Assembly: GCA_017550445.1 (NCBI GenBank)
Contig: JAFZOV010000008.1
Span: 1 to 15,096, forward strand
DNA length: 15,096 nucleotides
Reading direction: 5' to 3'
Source: Fibrobacter sp.
GTDB lineage: Bacteria; Fibrobacterota; Fibrobacteria; Fibrobacterales; Fibrobacteraceae
Shown here piece by piece: positions 14,139 through 15,096 of the stretch (positions are counted from its first letter, which is position 1; each line of letters begins with the position of its first letter). A model generated the notes under the pieces. That model was not told the origin of the DNA, ran no database searches, and worked only from the letters and a program-made list of their open reading frames with translations. Both the position numbers and the translations under genes were made by a program.

Positions 14139-14165
14139 TAAAAGTCGCGGCAACTTCATCGCGAC

Positions 14166-14244
14166 CTATTACCAATAGACACAAGTTATTAGAAACCGGA
14201 CTTTTGTTAACAAAAATTATCCAAAATCTTGATAGCCTTCGTAC
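14166..14244. other. Short AT-rich intergenic stretch with a small palindrome
   Basis: A perfect 14-bp palindrome, TTTTGTTAACAAAA, lies at 14202-14215, downstream of the small minus-strand gene. It is AT-rich and weak; it could help end transcription or bind a protein. Nothing else is evident here. Confidence 0.3.
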
Positions 14245-14607
14245 TCATATAACCGCGTCAATTTTTTCGTTCCAACAGTTCGTGCGTTCGCAAAGAAGCT
14301 CTCGCCCGCTGTCATACACGCACAAGAAGCAGACTTCGTTTACGACTTCGTAGTCGGAGCCGCCGTTAAACACATTCGCATTGCCGTATTCTTCGCGGTC
14401 CTTCCACACGTAGACTTTGCATGCGTTTTGCGCCGAGATTGACTTGCAGTATGCGGCGAGCATGCCTTCGGTAAGGTCTGCGGCAGTTGAAACACCCGCA
14501 GTCGCACCCCCAGCAACACCCGCCGACGAAAGAATCTCAGCTTGCGAGATAGCGCGTTTGCCGTCCTTGGCCAAGATTCGTCCGGCGATGTTGTATTCAA
14601 TTTCCAT
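14245..14607 (-). CDS. Small protein of unknown function
   Basis: I do not recognise this 120-residue protein. It begins MEIEYNIAGRILAKDGKRAI, then an Ala/Gly-rich stretch (SSAGVAGGATAGVSTAADL) that is not long or hydrophobic enough to be a clear membrane segment. A C-terminal half with five cysteines follows (AYCKS, NACKV, EVCFLCVYD, LLCERTNCW; the last group contains a sixth). No signal peptide is visible, so it is probably cytoplasmic, where free cysteines could bind a metal. The coding assignment rests on an intact ATG-to-TGA frame, a plausible promoter immediately upstream and fit in the minus-strand run. It could be a remnant of a larger gene. Confidence 0.6.
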   Translation of the reverse strand: MEIEYNIAGRILAKDGKRAISQAEILSSAGVAGGATAGVSTAADLTEGMLAAYCKSISAQNACKVYVWKDREEYGNANVFNGGSDYEVVNEVCFLCVYDSGRELLCERTNCWNEKIDAVI

Positions 14608-14612
14608 GCTAT

Positions 14613-14640
14613 ACTATAGATTGCTTCGCTGCGCTCGCAA
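14613..14640 (-). promoter_or_regulatory. Predicted promoter of the small unknown gene
   Basis: Minus-strand TATAGT (14618-14613) ends 5 nt before ATG 14607. TTGCGA (14640-14635) is 16 nt further upstream and belongs to the repeat element next to it. No Shine-Dalgarno sequence is present, so the transcript may be leaderless. Confidence 0.45.
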
Positions 14641-14726
14641 TGACGTTGCTAGGTTATCAAAGCAGATGCTTGCATATGCTTTGCAGAACCGACGCAGTCA
14701 TGCGCTTGCGCAATGACGTTGCTAGG
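14619..14726. repeat. Pair of REP-like elements between two minus-strand genes
   Basis: GCAATGACGTTGCTAGG occurs exactly at 14637-14653 and 14710-14726, each preceded by a GC-rich stretch (ttcgctgcgctc; catgcgcttgc). Between them an imperfect inverted repeat, AAAGCAGATGC (14659-14669) and GCATATGCTTT (14672-14682), pairs with one mismatch. The second copy ends over the stop codon of the TrmJ-like gene. Confidence 0.6.
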
Positions 14727-15096
14727 CGTTTTCCGTTTCTTTAGCGGCTTTCTGAGCAGCGGCTTTGTCGGCAGCCTGTTCCAGGCGAGCGGGCTTTTTG
14801 GCGAGGTTACGGATGAGGCCGAACAATGCCGAAAGTTCGTTGCGGGTCGGGTGCAAGCGCTGCAGAAGCGTATTGAGGAAGTTGTCGCGCCAAGACTGGT
14901 CATGATACCGGCCCGTCAAATAGCGGTCAAGGAACTTCTTGAAGCTATCAATCTGGTCGATGGTGGCCGGAGCCGTTTCGCAGGCACCCTTGCTCCCGCG
15001 CTTGGCACGACCTTCGCCATTGGCGAGCGCACCGCTGCGGCAAAGTTCATAAAGTCCCACCGTCACCGCCTGCGCCAAGTTGAGGCTCATCAGGCC
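14722..15096 (-). CDS. TrmJ-like SpoU-family RNA 2'-O-methyltransferase, C-terminal part (runs off the right edge)
   Basis: The frame is open to the edge, so the N-terminus and most of the SPOUT domain are outside the window. The first visible residues, GLMSLNLAQAVTVGLYEL, are the last conserved SPOUT motif, where SLNLAQAV contributes to the trefoil knot and SAM binding. The following helical region (IDSFKKFLDRYL, NFLNTLLQRLHPTRNELSALFGLIRNLAKK) resembles the C-terminal extension of TrmJ, which methylates the ribose at position 32 of tRNAs. An Ala/Lys-rich tail ends the protein. ATG 15090 is inside the motif and is not the start. Related SpoU enzymes cannot be excluded without the rest of the gene. 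Confidence 0.8.
   Translation of the reverse strand, partial: GLMSLNLAQAVTVGLYELCRSGALANGEGRAKRGSKGACETAPATIDQIDSFKKFLDRYLTGRYHDQSWRDNFLNTLLQRLHPTRNELSALFGLIRNLAKKPARLEQAADKAAAQKAAKETENA

Noticed and set aside
14076..14159. Longer N-terminus of the DsbA-like protein
   Set aside because: AAAAGGA lies 5 nt before ATG 14075, and the lipoprotein signal starts there.

Overview
The window most likely comes from a Fibrobacter (Fibrobacter succinogenes or a close relative). The main reason is the 1,062-residue secreted enzyme at 10039-13227: two tandem CBM30-like modules, a CBM11-like module and a GH51 catalytic domain. That is the architecture I know for endoglucanase F (CelF/Cel51A) of F. succinogenes. 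Several lipoproteins and one large outer-membrane beta-barrel protein fit a Gram-negative cell. I see no phage genes, transposases, tRNA, rRNA or CRISPR.

Layout. The left edge holds the 3' end of a peptidase-U32 gene (+). A gap with two hairpin terminators follows, then rnhA (-). A 25-bp divergent gap separates rnhA from a + strand pair, a 184-residue unknown protein and a PHP-domain phosphoesterase, which overlap by 1 nt. Next come a secreted outer-membrane barrel protein (+) and, converging on it, a secreted glutamine cyclotransferase (-). A + strand cluster follows: DUF4416 protein, DUF486 membrane protein, and an M23/LysM cell-wall hydrolase 4 nt behind it. The M23 stop codon abuts the stop codon of thiE (-). 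From there to the right edge every gene is on the minus strand. In transcription order these are a TrmJ-like rRNA/tRNA methyltransferase (C-terminal part only), a small unknown protein, a DsbA-like lipoprotein, celF, an unknown lipoprotein and thiE.

How the genes work together. Most are housekeeping genes: RNA modification, RNA/DNA hybrid removal, thiamine synthesis, nucleotide turnover. They are interspersed with envelope and secreted functions. The DsbA-like lipoprotein lies directly upstream of celF on the same strand. Both have a good AAAAGGA ribosome binding site and both completely avoid the codons TTA, CTA and TCA, which suggests high expression.

The most unusual signals are not genes. 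First, degenerate short-unit repeat tracts of three sequence types sit at gene borders, often with an inverted copy nearby. In two cases a tract reads through the signal-peptide coding region of an exported protein, and in one it supplies the last codons of a gene. Second, several genes without a Shine-Dalgarno sequence have a -10-like hexamer only 5-11 nt before the start codon, suggesting leaderless or near-leaderless transcripts. I found no convincing new multi-gene system.
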